Positions 16,244 through 23,766 of a stretch of DNA of 64,000 nucleotides are shown piece after piece. Source of the stretch: Myxococcus xanthus. Lineage in GTDB: Bacteria > Myxococcota > Myxococcia > Myxococcales > Myxococcaceae. Location: the NCBI RefSeq assembly GCF_006402735.1, contig NZ_CP017174.1, forward strand, positions 9,202,001 through 9,266,000, written 5' to 3'. The translations under genes were made by a program, and so were the position numbers. Position 1 is the first letter of the stretch. The number at the start of each line of letters is the position of its first letter. A model generated the notes under the pieces. It saw nothing but the letters and a program-made list of their open reading frames with translations, was not told where the DNA came from and did not search any database.

Positions 16244-16648
16244 ATGGAGTCCGACCTGCACACGGTCCTCTTGGTGGAGGACGCCCCCTTCTTCCGCAAG
16301 ATGCTGGGCGACTACCTGCGGGACATGGGGTTCAAGGAGGTCGTGGAGCTGCCCAGTGGCCGCGCCGCGCTCAAGCACCTGGAGACGGCCGCGCGTCCCG
16401 ACCTCGTGTGTCTGGACCTGACGCTGCCGGACATCTCCGGCTATGACCTCTGCGAGCACATCCGCCGCTCGGCGACAATGGCGGACGTGCCGGTGCTGGT
16501 GGTGAGCGCCCGGGACTTGCCGGAGGACAAGGCGCACGCCGAGGAGGCCGGCGCCAACGGCTACCTGGGCAAGCCCTTCACCCAGGAGGAGTTCACCCGG
16601 CGGGTGCAGTCGCTCCTCAAGAGCACTGGGGCCAGGAGGACGCCGTGA
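16244..16648 (+). CDS. epsW: EpsW single-domain response regulator
   Basis: 134 residues consisting of one receiver domain: acidic pair in VEDAP, phospho-acceptor Asp58 in VCLDLTLP, the T/S position in VVSAR, and Lys110 in GYLGKPF. No output domain. In M. xanthus EpsW (MXAN_7420) is a stand-alone receiver affecting EPS production; the kinase is not evident here, although two kinases are encoded later in the cluster. Its stop overlaps the epsV start (GTGA), so it is co-translated with the chain-length protein. Confidence 0.93.
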   Translation: MESDLHTVLLVEDAPFFRKMLGDYLRDMGFKEVVELPSGRAALKHLETAARPDLVCLDLTLPDISGYDLCEHIRRSATMADVPVLVVSARDLPEDKAHAEEAGANGYLGKPFTQEEFTRRVQSLLKSTGARRTP

Positions 16649-18168
16649 CGGTCCCCGCGCCCGGGTCTCCCGGGCCGCGCCCCCAGGTGGTGCCGCCGCG
16701 GCCCGCGTTCACTCCGGAGCGCCCGGAGACGAACGCGCCCGCGGACCTCATCGACTGGGGCTTCGTCATCGACGCGGTCTTCTATTTGAAGAACGCGGTG
16801 TTGCGGCACTGGTTCCTCGCCCTGGTGGTGATGGGCACGGTGTCCGCCCTGGCGATGGGCGTCAGCAAAATCATGCCACGCAAGTACCGCGTGGAGACGC
16901 GGATGCTGACGCAGCGCAACTTCATCATCTCCTCGCTGGCCAACCCCGGGCGCTCCATCCCCGTGGACGCGGACCAGCCCACGCGCGCCGCGTGGGAGAT
17001 GGTGATGAAGCACGACAACCTCCGGTCCATCGTCGCGCAGGCGAAGCTGGTGGAGTACTGGGAGCTGCAGCGCTCGCCCTTGAGCCGGCTGAAGGAGAAG
17101 GTGCTGCGCAAGCCGCCCAAGCCCATGTCGGACGAGGACAAGCGCGACGCGCTCACCGCCATGCTCGAGCAGGCGATGATTGTCGGCGTGGAGGGCGGCA
17201 CGGGCACCGTCTCCATCGGCGTGGAGTGGAGCGACCCGCAGCTGGCGCTCAACATCGTGCAGGAGGCGCAGCAGAACTTCCTCGACATGCGCCAGGCGGC
17301 GGAGATGGGCGCGGTGCAGGAGGCCATCACCATCCTGGAGAAGCAGGTGGTGGACGAGGCCGAGGGCATCCAGCAGGCCATTGGCCAGCTCAACGCGGCG
17401 GTGAAGCGCGTGGAGGCGCGGCGGAAGAAGGAAGAGGAGAAGAAGGGCCGCCGGGGAGGCCCCACGGCCGCGGCCAACGCCGCGCTGGGCATCAACACCG
17501 ACCACCTGCTGGCGCAGATGCGCTTCATGATTCAGACGAAGCGCCGGGCCATTGGGGACGTGGAGGACTTCCGCTCGCGGCGGCTGACGGAGCTGCGCAA
17601 CCAGCTGTCCGAGCAGCGCGTCATCTATTCGCCGCAGCACCCCATCATCACCGACCTGGAGCAGCGCATCTCCGCGCTCCAGGAGGACTCGCCGCAGTTG
17701 ATTGCGCTGCGCTCGGAGATGACGGAGCTCATCAACGAGTACGTGCGCAACGGCGGTGACCCGGGTGAGCTGGAGTCCGGGCTGGCGACGGCGGCCCTGG
17801 GCGGCGCGACGTTCGGCGGGCCGGCCACGTCGGATGACCCGGAGGTGTCGGTGGCGGCGGACCGGGTGCGCATGCTGGTGATGCGGCACCAGGAGAAGAT
17901 GCGGCGGCTGGACCAGGCGCGCACGGAGCTGGAGATTTCCCGCGCGTCCATGAAGCACCGCTTCAGCGTGCTGTCGCCGCCCACCTTCCCGGAGCGGCCG
18001 TCCAAGCCGAAGGTGCAGCTCATCGTCGCCGCGGGCGTGGTGGGCGGCATCGGCATGGGCATCTTCGCGGCGCTGGCGCTGGACATCATCCGCCGGCGCA
18101 TTCTGGAGAAGTGGCAGGTCGAGCGGATTCTGAAGCTACCCGTGCTGGCGGAGCTGGAGCGGCGCTGA
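16645..18168 (+). CDS. epsV: EpsV, Wzc-like chain-length determinant without kinase domain
   Basis: 507 residues. One membrane segment near residues 50-72 (NAVLRHWFLALVVMGTVSALAMG), a long periplasmic region with heptad-like coiled coil (about 200-400, including an EEKKGRRGG patch), and a second membrane segment near the C-terminus (VQLIVAAGVVGGIGMGIFAALALDIIRRR). This is the polysaccharide co-polymerase layout. The protein ends about 25 residues after the second helix, with no Walker motifs or Tyr-rich tail, so the tyrosine kinase module of classical Wzc is absent. Controls polymer length and links Wzy to EpsY. GTG start overlaps the epsW stop. Confidence 0.92.
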   Translation: MTVPAPGSPGPRPQVVPPRPAFTPERPETNAPADLIDWGFVIDAVFYLKNAVLRHWFLALVVMGTVSALAMGVSKIMPRKYRVETRMLTQRNFIISSLANPGRSIPVDADQPTRAAWEMVMKHDNLRSIVAQAKLVEYWELQRSPLSRLKEKVLRKPPKPMSDEDKRDALTAMLEQAMIVGVEGGTGTVSIGVEWSDPQLALNIVQEAQQNFLDMRQAAEMGAVQEAITILEKQVVDEAEGIQQAIGQLNAAVKRVEARRKKEEEKKGRRGGPTAAANAALGINTDHLLAQMRFMIQTKRRAIGDVEDFRSRRLTELRNQLSEQRVIYSPQHPIITDLEQRISALQEDSPQLIALRSEMTELINEYVRNGGDPGELESGLATAALGGATFGGPATSDDPEVSVAADRVRMLVMRHQEKMRRLDQARTELEISRASMKHRFSVLSPPTFPERPSKPKVQLIVAAGVVGGIGMGIFAALALDIIRRRILEKWQVERILKLPVLAELERR

Positions 18169-18183
18169 ACAGCGCGCTCGGGG

Positions 18184-19443
18184 GTGCATGTCGTGACATC
18201 GTGGACGTGGCTGGATGTGGCGCTGTGCTTGGCGCAGCTTCCCGTGGCGGTGGCGTGTGGCTATCTGCTGACCCTGACGCTGCTCTCCTATCGGCCCCAG
18301 CCGCCGGCGACGCTCATCGGGCCGCGGAAGTTCGACATCATCATCCCCGCGCACAACGAGGAGCTGGGCATCGCCCGGACGGTGACGAACCTGTCCGCGG
18401 TGGACTACCCGGCGCACCTGCGGCGCATCATCGTGGTGGCGGACAACTGTTCCGACGCGACGGCGCAGAAGGCGCGCGAGGCCGGCGCCTTCGTCCTGGA
18501 GCGGCAGGACACGACGAAGCGGGGCAAGGGCTACGCGCTGGCCCACGCCTTCGAGTTCAGCCAGCAGGACGGCTTCGCCGAAGCGGTGGTGGTGGTGGAC
18601 GCGGACACGGTGGTGTCGCCCAACCTGCTGACCGCCTTCGCGAAGCGCATCGAGGGCGTCGAGGGCAAGGAGGTCGATGGCGTGAAGGGCGGGCTCGAAG
18701 TCGCGCACGCCATGCAGGCGCACTACGGGGTGATGAATCCCACGGCGTCCTGGCGCACGCGGCTGATGACCATTGCCCTGGGCATGTTCCACAAGGTGCG
18801 CTCGCAGGGCCGCGAGGCCCTGGGCGTGTCGTGCGGCCTGCGCGGCAACGGCATGTGCTTCACGCACCACGCGCTGTCCAAGGTGCCGCATGACGCCTTC
18901 AGCGTGGTGGAGGACCTGGAGTACGGCATCCGCCTGGCCCAGAACGGCTTCCGCGTGCACTACGTCTGGGAGGCGGAGGTGCTGGGGGAGATGGTGTCCG
19001 GGGAGAAGCAGAGCCGCTCACAGCGCCAGCGCTGGGAGGGTGGCCGCGCGCAGATGCGCAAGCTGCACGGATGGCCGCTGCTGAAGGACGGCCTCCGGAA
19101 GAGGGACGGCACGCTGTTGGACATCGCCATGGACGTGCTGGTTCCGCCGCTGAGCCAGTTGGTGCTGGCGGCGGTGGGTTGCGCGGTGATGGCCGGGGCG
19201 TTCGCCTGGTGGTCCCACAACCCGATGCCGTGGGCGCTGGGCGTGGCGGGCTTCAGCGTGGCAAGCCTGGGAGCGTATGTCCTGCGCGGCTGGTGGGTGT
19301 CTGGCGTGGGCGTTCGCGGTCTGCTGGACCTGGCCTGGGCGCCTGTCTACGTGGTGTGGAAGGTGTGGCTCATGCTGCGCGGCCCCGGCGCGGAGAAGCG
19401 CGGCGAGTGGGTGCGGACCTCGCGTGAGGGTGAGAACCGGTAA
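18184..19443 (+). CDS. epsU: EpsU family 2 glycosyltransferase, membrane-anchored
   Basis: 419 residues. N-terminal membrane segment (VALCLAQLPVAVACGYLLTLTL), a GT-A domain with FDIIIPAHNEE, VVVVDADTVV (metal-binding Asp), VVEDLEYGIRL and QRQRWEGGRAQ (the D,D,D,QxxRW pattern), then two C-terminal membrane segments. That motif set is typical of inverting, often processive GT2 enzymes. Active site cytoplasmic; adds a sugar to the EPS repeat unit. Starts at GTG 15 bases after epsV; GTG 18193 is an alternative. Last gene of the first eps block; a 16-bp hairpin follows 12 bases after the stop. Confidence 0.92.
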   Translation: MHVVTSWTWLDVALCLAQLPVAVACGYLLTLTLLSYRPQPPATLIGPRKFDIIIPAHNEELGIARTVTNLSAVDYPAHLRRIIVVADNCSDATAQKAREAGAFVLERQDTTKRGKGYALAHAFEFSQQDGFAEAVVVVDADTVVSPNLLTAFAKRIEGVEGKEVDGVKGGLEVAHAMQAHYGVMNPTASWRTRLMTIALGMFHKVRSQGREALGVSCGLRGNGMCFTHHALSKVPHDAFSVVEDLEYGIRLAQNGFRVHYVWEAEVLGEMVSGEKQSRSQRQRWEGGRAQMRKLHGWPLLKDGLRKRDGTLLDIAMDVLVPPLSQLVLAAVGCAVMAGAFAWWSHNPMPWALGVAGFSVASLGAYVLRGWWVSGVGVRGLLDLAWAPVYVVWKVWLMLRGPGAEKRGEWVRTSREGENR

Positions 19444-19454
19444 CGCGAGCGATG

Positions 19455-19489
19455 TGCACGGAACTCAAGTTCGACTTGAGTTTCGTGCA
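19455..19489 (+). repeat. 16-bp hairpin downstream of epsU
   Basis: TGCACGGAACTCAAGT / ACTTGAGTTTCGTGCA around loop TCG; fully paired except for one G-T wobble. It is related in sequence to the hairpins of the two 60-bp elements. It may end the first eps transcript, but no T-run follows. Confidence 0.65.
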
Positions 19490-19505
19490 GGGATGCACGG
19501 CGGGT

Positions 19506-19565
19506 TGCACGAAACTCAAGTTGGACTTTGGTTTCGTGCATGGGAACGGCGCGGCGCGGGCAGCC
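19506..19565. repeat. 60-bp repeat element, copy A
   Basis: Hairpin TGCACGAAACTCAAGT-TGG-ACTTTGGTTTCGTGCA (19506-19540) followed by a 23-base GC block identical in copy B. The two copies align at 53 of 60 positions and all seven differences are transitions. Confidence 0.8.
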
Positions 19566-19663
19566 AGAGCGGGCTCATTCTCACGTCAGACCTGGTGGGC
19601 ATTCAGAGTGCGGCCCAACGCCCCTAGGACGCCGTGCCATCAACTGCGCTACGTAGCAATTAA

Positions 19664-19684
19664 GGGGCGGCGCCACCCCTGCCG
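19664..19684. repeat. GC palindromic motif, copy 1
   Basis: GGGGCGGCGCCACCCC followed by TGCCG. An almost identical sequence lies at 20624-20643, so the pair flanks the lipoprotein/DUSAM genes. Confidence 0.6.
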
Positions 19685-19740
19685 ACTACCTATGCAGGGT
19701 GATAGACGCATGAAGCGGGACCGTGTTTTTCCGGCCCAAC

Positions 19741-20187
19741 ATGCGAAAACGGAACACCCAAACCGCCCTGATGTGCATCTCCGCCAACCTCGTGCTGGGT
19801 TGCTCCAGCAGCGCCACCGGCACCACCAGCCGCCGCGATGCGTACGCGCTAGCGACCTGCTCTGACACCGTGTCGTGCTGCATCCAGCGCAACCCTGGCG
19901 TCCCCGAAGCGTGCGGCCTCACGGCGAGCGAAGCCGCCATGTACATGGCAGGCGTCAAGACGGCCATGGATGAGGCCACCAAGGAAGAAGAGGCCCCCGT
20001 CATCTGGGATGACGCCCACAACGGGGACCTTCCCGAATGGCGGCGCGAGTGCATTCGGTTCTACGGCGACTGCAAGACGGAGCCTGGGTGGACAGGCCCT
20101 TGCTACGAGTGCCTGCGCCGCTGCGAGGCCCAAGAAGAGTGGCCCGTGTCGATGTGCAAGCCCGGAAGAAAGACGCGGAGGAAGTAA
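19741..20187 (+). CDS. Cys-rich lipoprotein, candidate Sit-like toxin
   Basis: 148 residues. Start at ATG 19741 gives a lipoprotein signal with Cys21 (ISANLVLGC); a GTG at 19723 in the same frame is less likely. The mature protein is rich in Cys: DTVSCCIQRNPGVPEACGL early, and a C-terminal domain with WDDAHNGDLPEWRRECIRFY, WTGPCYECLRRCEAQEEWP and a basic tail. That C-terminal pattern resembles terminal domains I remember from myxobacterial polymorphic lipoprotein toxins; this is recognition from memory, not a search. Codon use is less G/C-biased than the eps genes. The downstream DUSAM gene overlaps its stop (TAATG), as expected for a toxin/immunity pair. Confidence 0.7.
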   Translation: MRKRNTQTALMCISANLVLGCSSSATGTTSRRDAYALATCSDTVSCCIQRNPGVPEACGLTASEAAMYMAGVKTAMDEATKEEEAPVIWDDAHNGDLPEWRRECIRFYGDCKTEPGWTGPCYECLRRCEAQEEWPVSMCKPGRKTRRK

Positions 20188-20561
20188 TGGACGACAGCCC
20201 CGACTGGGACCCGGTGCGCGCCCTCGCACATGGTGTGTTGAATCAAGGCATCCCGCTGGAGCTGACGGATGACGTGCGGAGCTTGCTCAGGCGCACCGCG
20301 CGAGAGGTTGCCATCAGCGACGCAGACACCGCGCTACAGACCGAAGCGGGCGCAACAGAACTTCTGCGAGAAGCCATGCGCCGAATCAAGGATGGCTCCT
20401 GGCGCCTGATGCGTGCGCTTCACCGCATGTATCAGCACAAGCGCGCGGGTGACTTCGACAGCGCCCGCCAAGAAATGAGAGAGGTGCTCGCCGAAGAAGT
20501 GGTGCCCTTCTACCGCGACGTTGCAGCCGGGCAGCTCGAAGACCTCGACGACGAACCGTAA
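20187..20561 (+). CDS. DUSAM domain protein, putative immunity partner
   Basis: 124 residues matching the DUSAM (DUF2379) domain of Stigmatella and Myxococcus. The pattern is PLELTDDVRSLLRRTAREVAIS, then a D-A-L region with EAGATELLREAMRRIKDGS, then LMRALHRMYQHKRAGDFDSA and EVLAEEVVPFYRDVA. All-helical, acidic, no signal peptide. Its ATG shares one base with the preceding TAA, so translation is coupled to the lipoprotein. The immunity role is inferred from this coupling. Confidence 0.8.
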   Translation: MDDSPDWDPVRALAHGVLNQGIPLELTDDVRSLLRRTAREVAISDADTALQTEAGATELLREAMRRIKDGSWRLMRALHRMYQHKRAGDFDSARQEMREVLAEEVVPFYRDVAAGQLEDLDDEP

Positions 20562-20623
20562 CGACGACGGGAGCGAGACTGACGCCGCCCCCCGTCGTGC
20601 TCAGGAGCCACCGTCACCAACAC

Positions 20624-20643
20624 GGGGCGGCGCCACCCTGCCG
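20624..20643. repeat. GC palindromic motif, copy 2
   Basis: GGGGCGGCGCCACCCTGCCG, identical to copy 1 (19664-19684) apart from one missing C. Confidence 0.6.
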
Positions 20644-20737
20644 CACGCCGCGGCAGGCCGCGCCGAGTCCCGCGCCATCGTCAAGGCCGCGCACAACGTC
20701 AGCGATGGGAGGACGGGCGCAGTTGCGCAGGCTGTCT

Positions 20738-20797
20738 TGCATGAGACTCGAGTTGGACTTTAGTTTCGTGTGTAGGAACGGCGCGGCGCGGGCAGCC
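20738..20797. repeat. 60-bp repeat element, copy B
   Basis: Same length and order as copy A: a more decayed hairpin (TGCATGAGACTCGAGT-TGG-ACTTTAGTTTCGTGTG) followed by the identical 23-base GC block (20775-20797). The 3' end is 27 bases before the start of the next small gene. Confidence 0.8.
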
Positions 20798-20824
20798 GAT
20801 GCGGCTTGGGAGGAGGCAACGCGG

Positions 20825-21196
20825 ATGGGCGTGCGCACCAAGGGACGACGCAAGCTCTACCGGGAAGGCCGCCTCTTCATCTGGTGGGTGGACGCAGCGG
20901 ATGGACCGGAAAAAGTCCTGCACGTCATCGCGGACGGCAAGCGGTTCCACGTCCAGTATCCGCTGGAGCAACCCGCCGAGGAGGGCTTCCTGGCCGTCCT
21001 CGGCCGGGAGTTTCCAGGACTCCCAGACGCAGGCGGTTGCTGGATTCGAGTGCGAGTCCCCGCCTGGGACTCCACCGCCGTGGGCCCCGGCCTCGTTCGC
21101 CGCCTCATCGATTGGGCGTTGACGCCGGACAAGCCGCTCCTTCGGGTGGATTGGCGCGGCAAGCCCAATGAAGGCGGCGATGCCCCTTCCCATTGA
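20825..21196 (+). CDS. Small myxobacterial protein of unknown function
   Basis: 123 residues. ATG at 20825 with GGGAGGAGG upstream. Basic N-terminus (GVRTKGRRKLYREGRLFIWWV) followed by alternating strands (KVLHVIADGKRFHVQYPL), then FPGLPDAGGCWIRVRVPAW and a helical C-terminus with VRRLIDWAL. It looks like a small all-beta plus helix cytosolic protein of a type recurrent near myxobacterial accessory loci. No function can be assigned. It lies immediately after repeat copy B and may belong to the same islet. Confidence 0.65.
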   Translation: MGVRTKGRRKLYREGRLFIWWVDAADGPEKVLHVIADGKRFHVQYPLEQPAEEGFLAVLGREFPGLPDAGGCWIRVRVPAWDSTAVGPGLVRRLIDWALTPDKPLLRVDWRGKPNEGGDAPSH

Positions 21197-21563
21197 CCTG
21201 CCAGACATCATCCAGCGCCCTCTTCATCGAACGCGGCTATGACCTCGGCATCGTGATGCGTGGATGGAGCTCGGACCTGCTCGCGGGCGATGCCTTCACG
21301 CGAGGTGTCGAGCGTTGCCAACAGCTCTCGACGTCCACCGGCGTCTTCCGGCCTGCTCCTCCAACGGCTCGGGTTCAACACGGAGGCCACGGAAATTCTC
21401 GACGTGGCGACGGCCTGGTCAGCCCACCCGGACCCGTTCTAGCCCCGGCATCCTGGCGCGCGATTGATGCTGGAACCGTGATGAAGAGGCGAGGCGCCCA
21501 TGACGTTCGTCACGAGCGTTCTCTGGAAGATGGCCACCTCTTGTTCCTCCGAGGTGGCCCACG
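21197..21563 (+). other. Intergenic region, possible decayed coding remnant
   Basis: 367 bases before the VWA gene. A short open stretch at 21260-21442 ends in SSGLLLQRLGFNTEATEILD, which reads like the end of a real protein but has no credible start or upstream domain. The final bases supply GAGGTGG as the VWA gene's ribosome binding site. No other feature seen. Confidence 0.35.
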
Positions 21564-23684
21564 ATGCATTCCGTCGCTCGCAGTGTGCTGTGCGTCTTCC
21601 TGCTGTTGTTCGCCCTTCCCTCCCTGGCTCAAGCCGATGCCGGCACGAATCCGAACACCAGCACCCTCATCGGCACGGTGCGCAACGCGCATCAGCGCCG
21701 TCCCATCGCCGATGTCGCCGTGACCGCGAGTTCCCCCAACCTGCAGGGGGAATTGAGAGTCTCGACCGATGCACAAGGGAGCTACCGCATCCCGCAGCTC
21801 CCGCCGGGCGACTACACGCTCACGTTCGAGAAGGAAGGGTTCAAGCCCTACACACGCTCGGCCATCCAACTGCGCCTCAACCGGACCCGCCAGGTCGACG
21901 TGGAACTCCTCTCCGCATCCCAGGAGGAGCCGGTACGTATCATCGGCGCTCCACCGACTATCGACGTGGGCTCCACGACCATGGGAGTGAACGTGGACCA
22001 GGAGTTCATCAAGCGCATCGCCGTCGCCCGTCCGGGTGGCAAGGGCGGCGCTTCCCGCTCCTACGAGCCCCCCGACGCGATGAGAAACCCCCACAGTGTG
22101 TCCCTCAACGGCCCGTCGGTCTCCACCCTGCCCTCGCAGCCCCTGGGCCGTCCGGGGCTCCCGAAGCCTCCGAGCGCGCCTCGACGGGTCATCAGCGCCG
22201 TCGAACCCTCTGAGCCCACCAAGCCCCCTGCGCCCGCAGTGACGCCAGCGCCGGTCTCCCCCTTCCACATGTACTTTCAGGGGTACGGCGTCAATCCCAC
22301 CGTCACCACGGAGGAGGAGCGCTTCTCCACCTTCTCCGTCGACACGGATTCCGCGTCGTACACGCTGACGCGGGCCTACCTGGAGCGCGGCAGCCTTCCC
22401 AATGAGCAGGCCGTCCGCGTGGAGGAGTTCGTCAACACCTTCGACTACGGCTACGCGCACCAGGGCAGCGCGCCCTTCAGCGTCCAGGTGGAAGGCTTCC
22501 CGTCCCCCGTACGCAAGGGCTACCACGTGGTCCACGTCGGTGTGAAAGCCTGGGAGGTCCCCCGCGTGGAGCGCAAGCCGAGCCACCTGGTCTTCGTCAT
22601 CGATGTGTCCGGCTCCATGAACCTGGAGAGCAGGCTGGGCCTGGTGAAGCGGTCACTGCACCTGCTCGTGAACGAACTGGATGAGCGCGACCAGGTCTCC
22701 ATCGTCGTGTACGGCTCCACCGCGCGCCTGGTGCTGGAGCCCACCAGCGCCGTGCATCCGCACATCATCCGCGCCGCCATCGACAGCCTGTACCCCGAGG
22801 GCTCCACCAACGCGCAGGCCGGCCTTGAGATGGGCTATTCGCTCGCGGCCTCGCACCTCGTGGAAGGCGGCATCAACCGCGTCATCCTGTGCTCGGACGG
22901 CGTGGCCAACACCGGGCTCACCGACGCCGACAGCATCTGGCAGCGCATCCGTGCTCGCGCGGCGAAGGGCATCACCCTGTCCACCGTTGGCTTCGGCATG
23001 GGCAACTACAACGACGTGCTGATGGAGCGCCTGTCCCAGGTGGGCGAGGGCCACTACGCCTACGTGGATCGGATTGAAGAGGCGCACCGCATCTTCGTGC
23101 GCGACCTCACCGGCACGCTCCAGGTGGTGGCCAAGGACGTGAAGCTCCAGATGGAGTTCAACCCGGAGGCCGTGTCCCACTACCGGCTGCTCGGCTACGA
23201 GAACCGCATGCTCACCAAGGAGCAGTTCGCCGATGACCGCGTGGACGCGGGCGAAATCGGCGCGGGCCACGCCGTCACCGCACTCTACGAAGTGAAGCTG
23301 ACCGAGCCCTCCGCGTCCTTCGGCACGCTGCGCATCCGCTACAAGGCGCCGGAGGGTGGAGACTCGCAGCTCATCGAGAAGCCGCTGCCGTCGAGCGTCA
23401 TCCGTCCCGCCTATGGCCGCGCCACGCCGCCCACACGCCTGTCCTACGTGGCCGCCGCCTTCGCCGAGAAGCTGCGTGGCTCCTACTGGGTGCGCCCGCT
23501 GTCCTACGACGCCCTGTTCTCCCTCTGGGAGGAGATTGGCCAGCCGCTGAAGGGGCGCGAGGACGTCATGGGGCTGGGCACCCTCATCCAGAAGGCCCGC
23601 ACCCTGGACCGCCGCGCGGACCGCTTCGAGGCCTTCGCCCCGGTGAGCACCATGGACTTCGACCGCGTCCCCACCCTGCCCTGA
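21564..23684 (+). CDS. Secreted VWA-domain (YfbK-like) protein with Oar/TonB-receptor-like N-terminus
   Basis: 706 residues. Signal peptide 1-24 (LPSLAQA). Residues about 35-115 form a carboxypeptidase-regulatory-like domain (TLIGTVRNAHQRRPIADVAV, GSYRIPQLPPGDYTLTFEKEGF). Residues about 125-170 resemble the plug-entry segment of Oar-type TonB-dependent receptors (PPTIDVGSTTMGVNVDQEFI). A Pro-rich linker leads to the YfbK N-terminal domain (FSTFSVDTDSASYTLTRAYL), a VWA domain with MIDAS DVSGS at 347-351 and SDGVANTG, and a C-terminal DUF3520-like part. The last 40 bases are duplicated 970 bases downstream (direct repeat). Function unknown; likely a periplasmic or surface metal-dependent binding protein. 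Confidence 0.88.
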   Translation: MHSVARSVLCVFLLLFALPSLAQADAGTNPNTSTLIGTVRNAHQRRPIADVAVTASSPNLQGELRVSTDAQGSYRIPQLPPGDYTLTFEKEGFKPYTRSAIQLRLNRTRQVDVELLSASQEEPVRIIGAPPTIDVGSTTMGVNVDQEFIKRIAVARPGGKGGASRSYEPPDAMRNPHSVSLNGPSVSTLPSQPLGRPGLPKPPSAPRRVISAVEPSEPTKPPAPAVTPAPVSPFHMYFQGYGVNPTVTTEEERFSTFSVDTDSASYTLTRAYLERGSLPNEQAVRVEEFVNTFDYGYAHQGSAPFSVQVEGFPSPVRKGYHVVHVGVKAWEVPRVERKPSHLVFVIDVSGSMNLESRLGLVKRSLHLLVNELDERDQVSIVVYGSTARLVLEPTSAVHPHIIRAAIDSLYPEGSTNAQAGLEMGYSLAASHLVEGGINRVILCSDGVANTGLTDADSIWQRIRARAAKGITLSTVGFGMGNYNDVLMERLSQVGEGHYAYVDRIEEAHRIFVRDLTGTLQVVAKDVKLQMEFNPEAVSHYRLLGYENRMLTKEQFADDRVDAGEIGAGHAVTALYEVKLTEPSASFGTLRIRYKAPEGGDSQLIEKPLPSSVIRPAYGRATPPTRLSYVAAAFAEKLRGSYWVRPLSYDALFSLWEEIGQPLKGREDVMGLGTLIQKARTLDRRADRFEAFAPVSTMDFDRVPTLP

Positions 23685-23703
23685 GTCCTACGCTCGCGCC
23701 TGG
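23646..23703. repeat. 58-bp direct repeat, left copy (end of VWA gene)
   Basis: Covers the last 13 codons and stop of the VWA gene plus 19 bases. 55 of 58 bases match the right copy at 24620-24677, with the first 43 identical. Together they bracket the alpha/beta hydrolase gene. Confidence 0.9.
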
Positions 23704-23766
23704 TGCGGTCCCCCCAGGGCGCTGGCTCGCGGGGAGCTGGCCTCGCGATCATGTAGAAACAGTTCC

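Larger units (their letters stand above)
19444..19740. other. Gene-free stretch with inverted and direct repeats
   Basis: 297 bases between epsU and the Sit-like lipoprotein. They hold two related hairpins (19455-19489 and 19506-19540), the first 60-bp repeat element, and a GC palindromic motif at 19664-19684 that recurs at 20624. No gene supported. Confidence 0.6.
20562..20824. other. Gene-free stretch with second set of repeats
   Basis: 263 bases between the DUSAM gene and the next small gene, holding the second GC palindromic motif (20624-20643) and copy B of the 60-bp element (20738-20797). No gene supported. Confidence 0.55.

Noticed and set aside
19455-20797. Insertion sequence in the eps accessory region
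   Set aside because: No transposase ORF and no terminal inverted repeats around a single segment; only short repeat elements are present.
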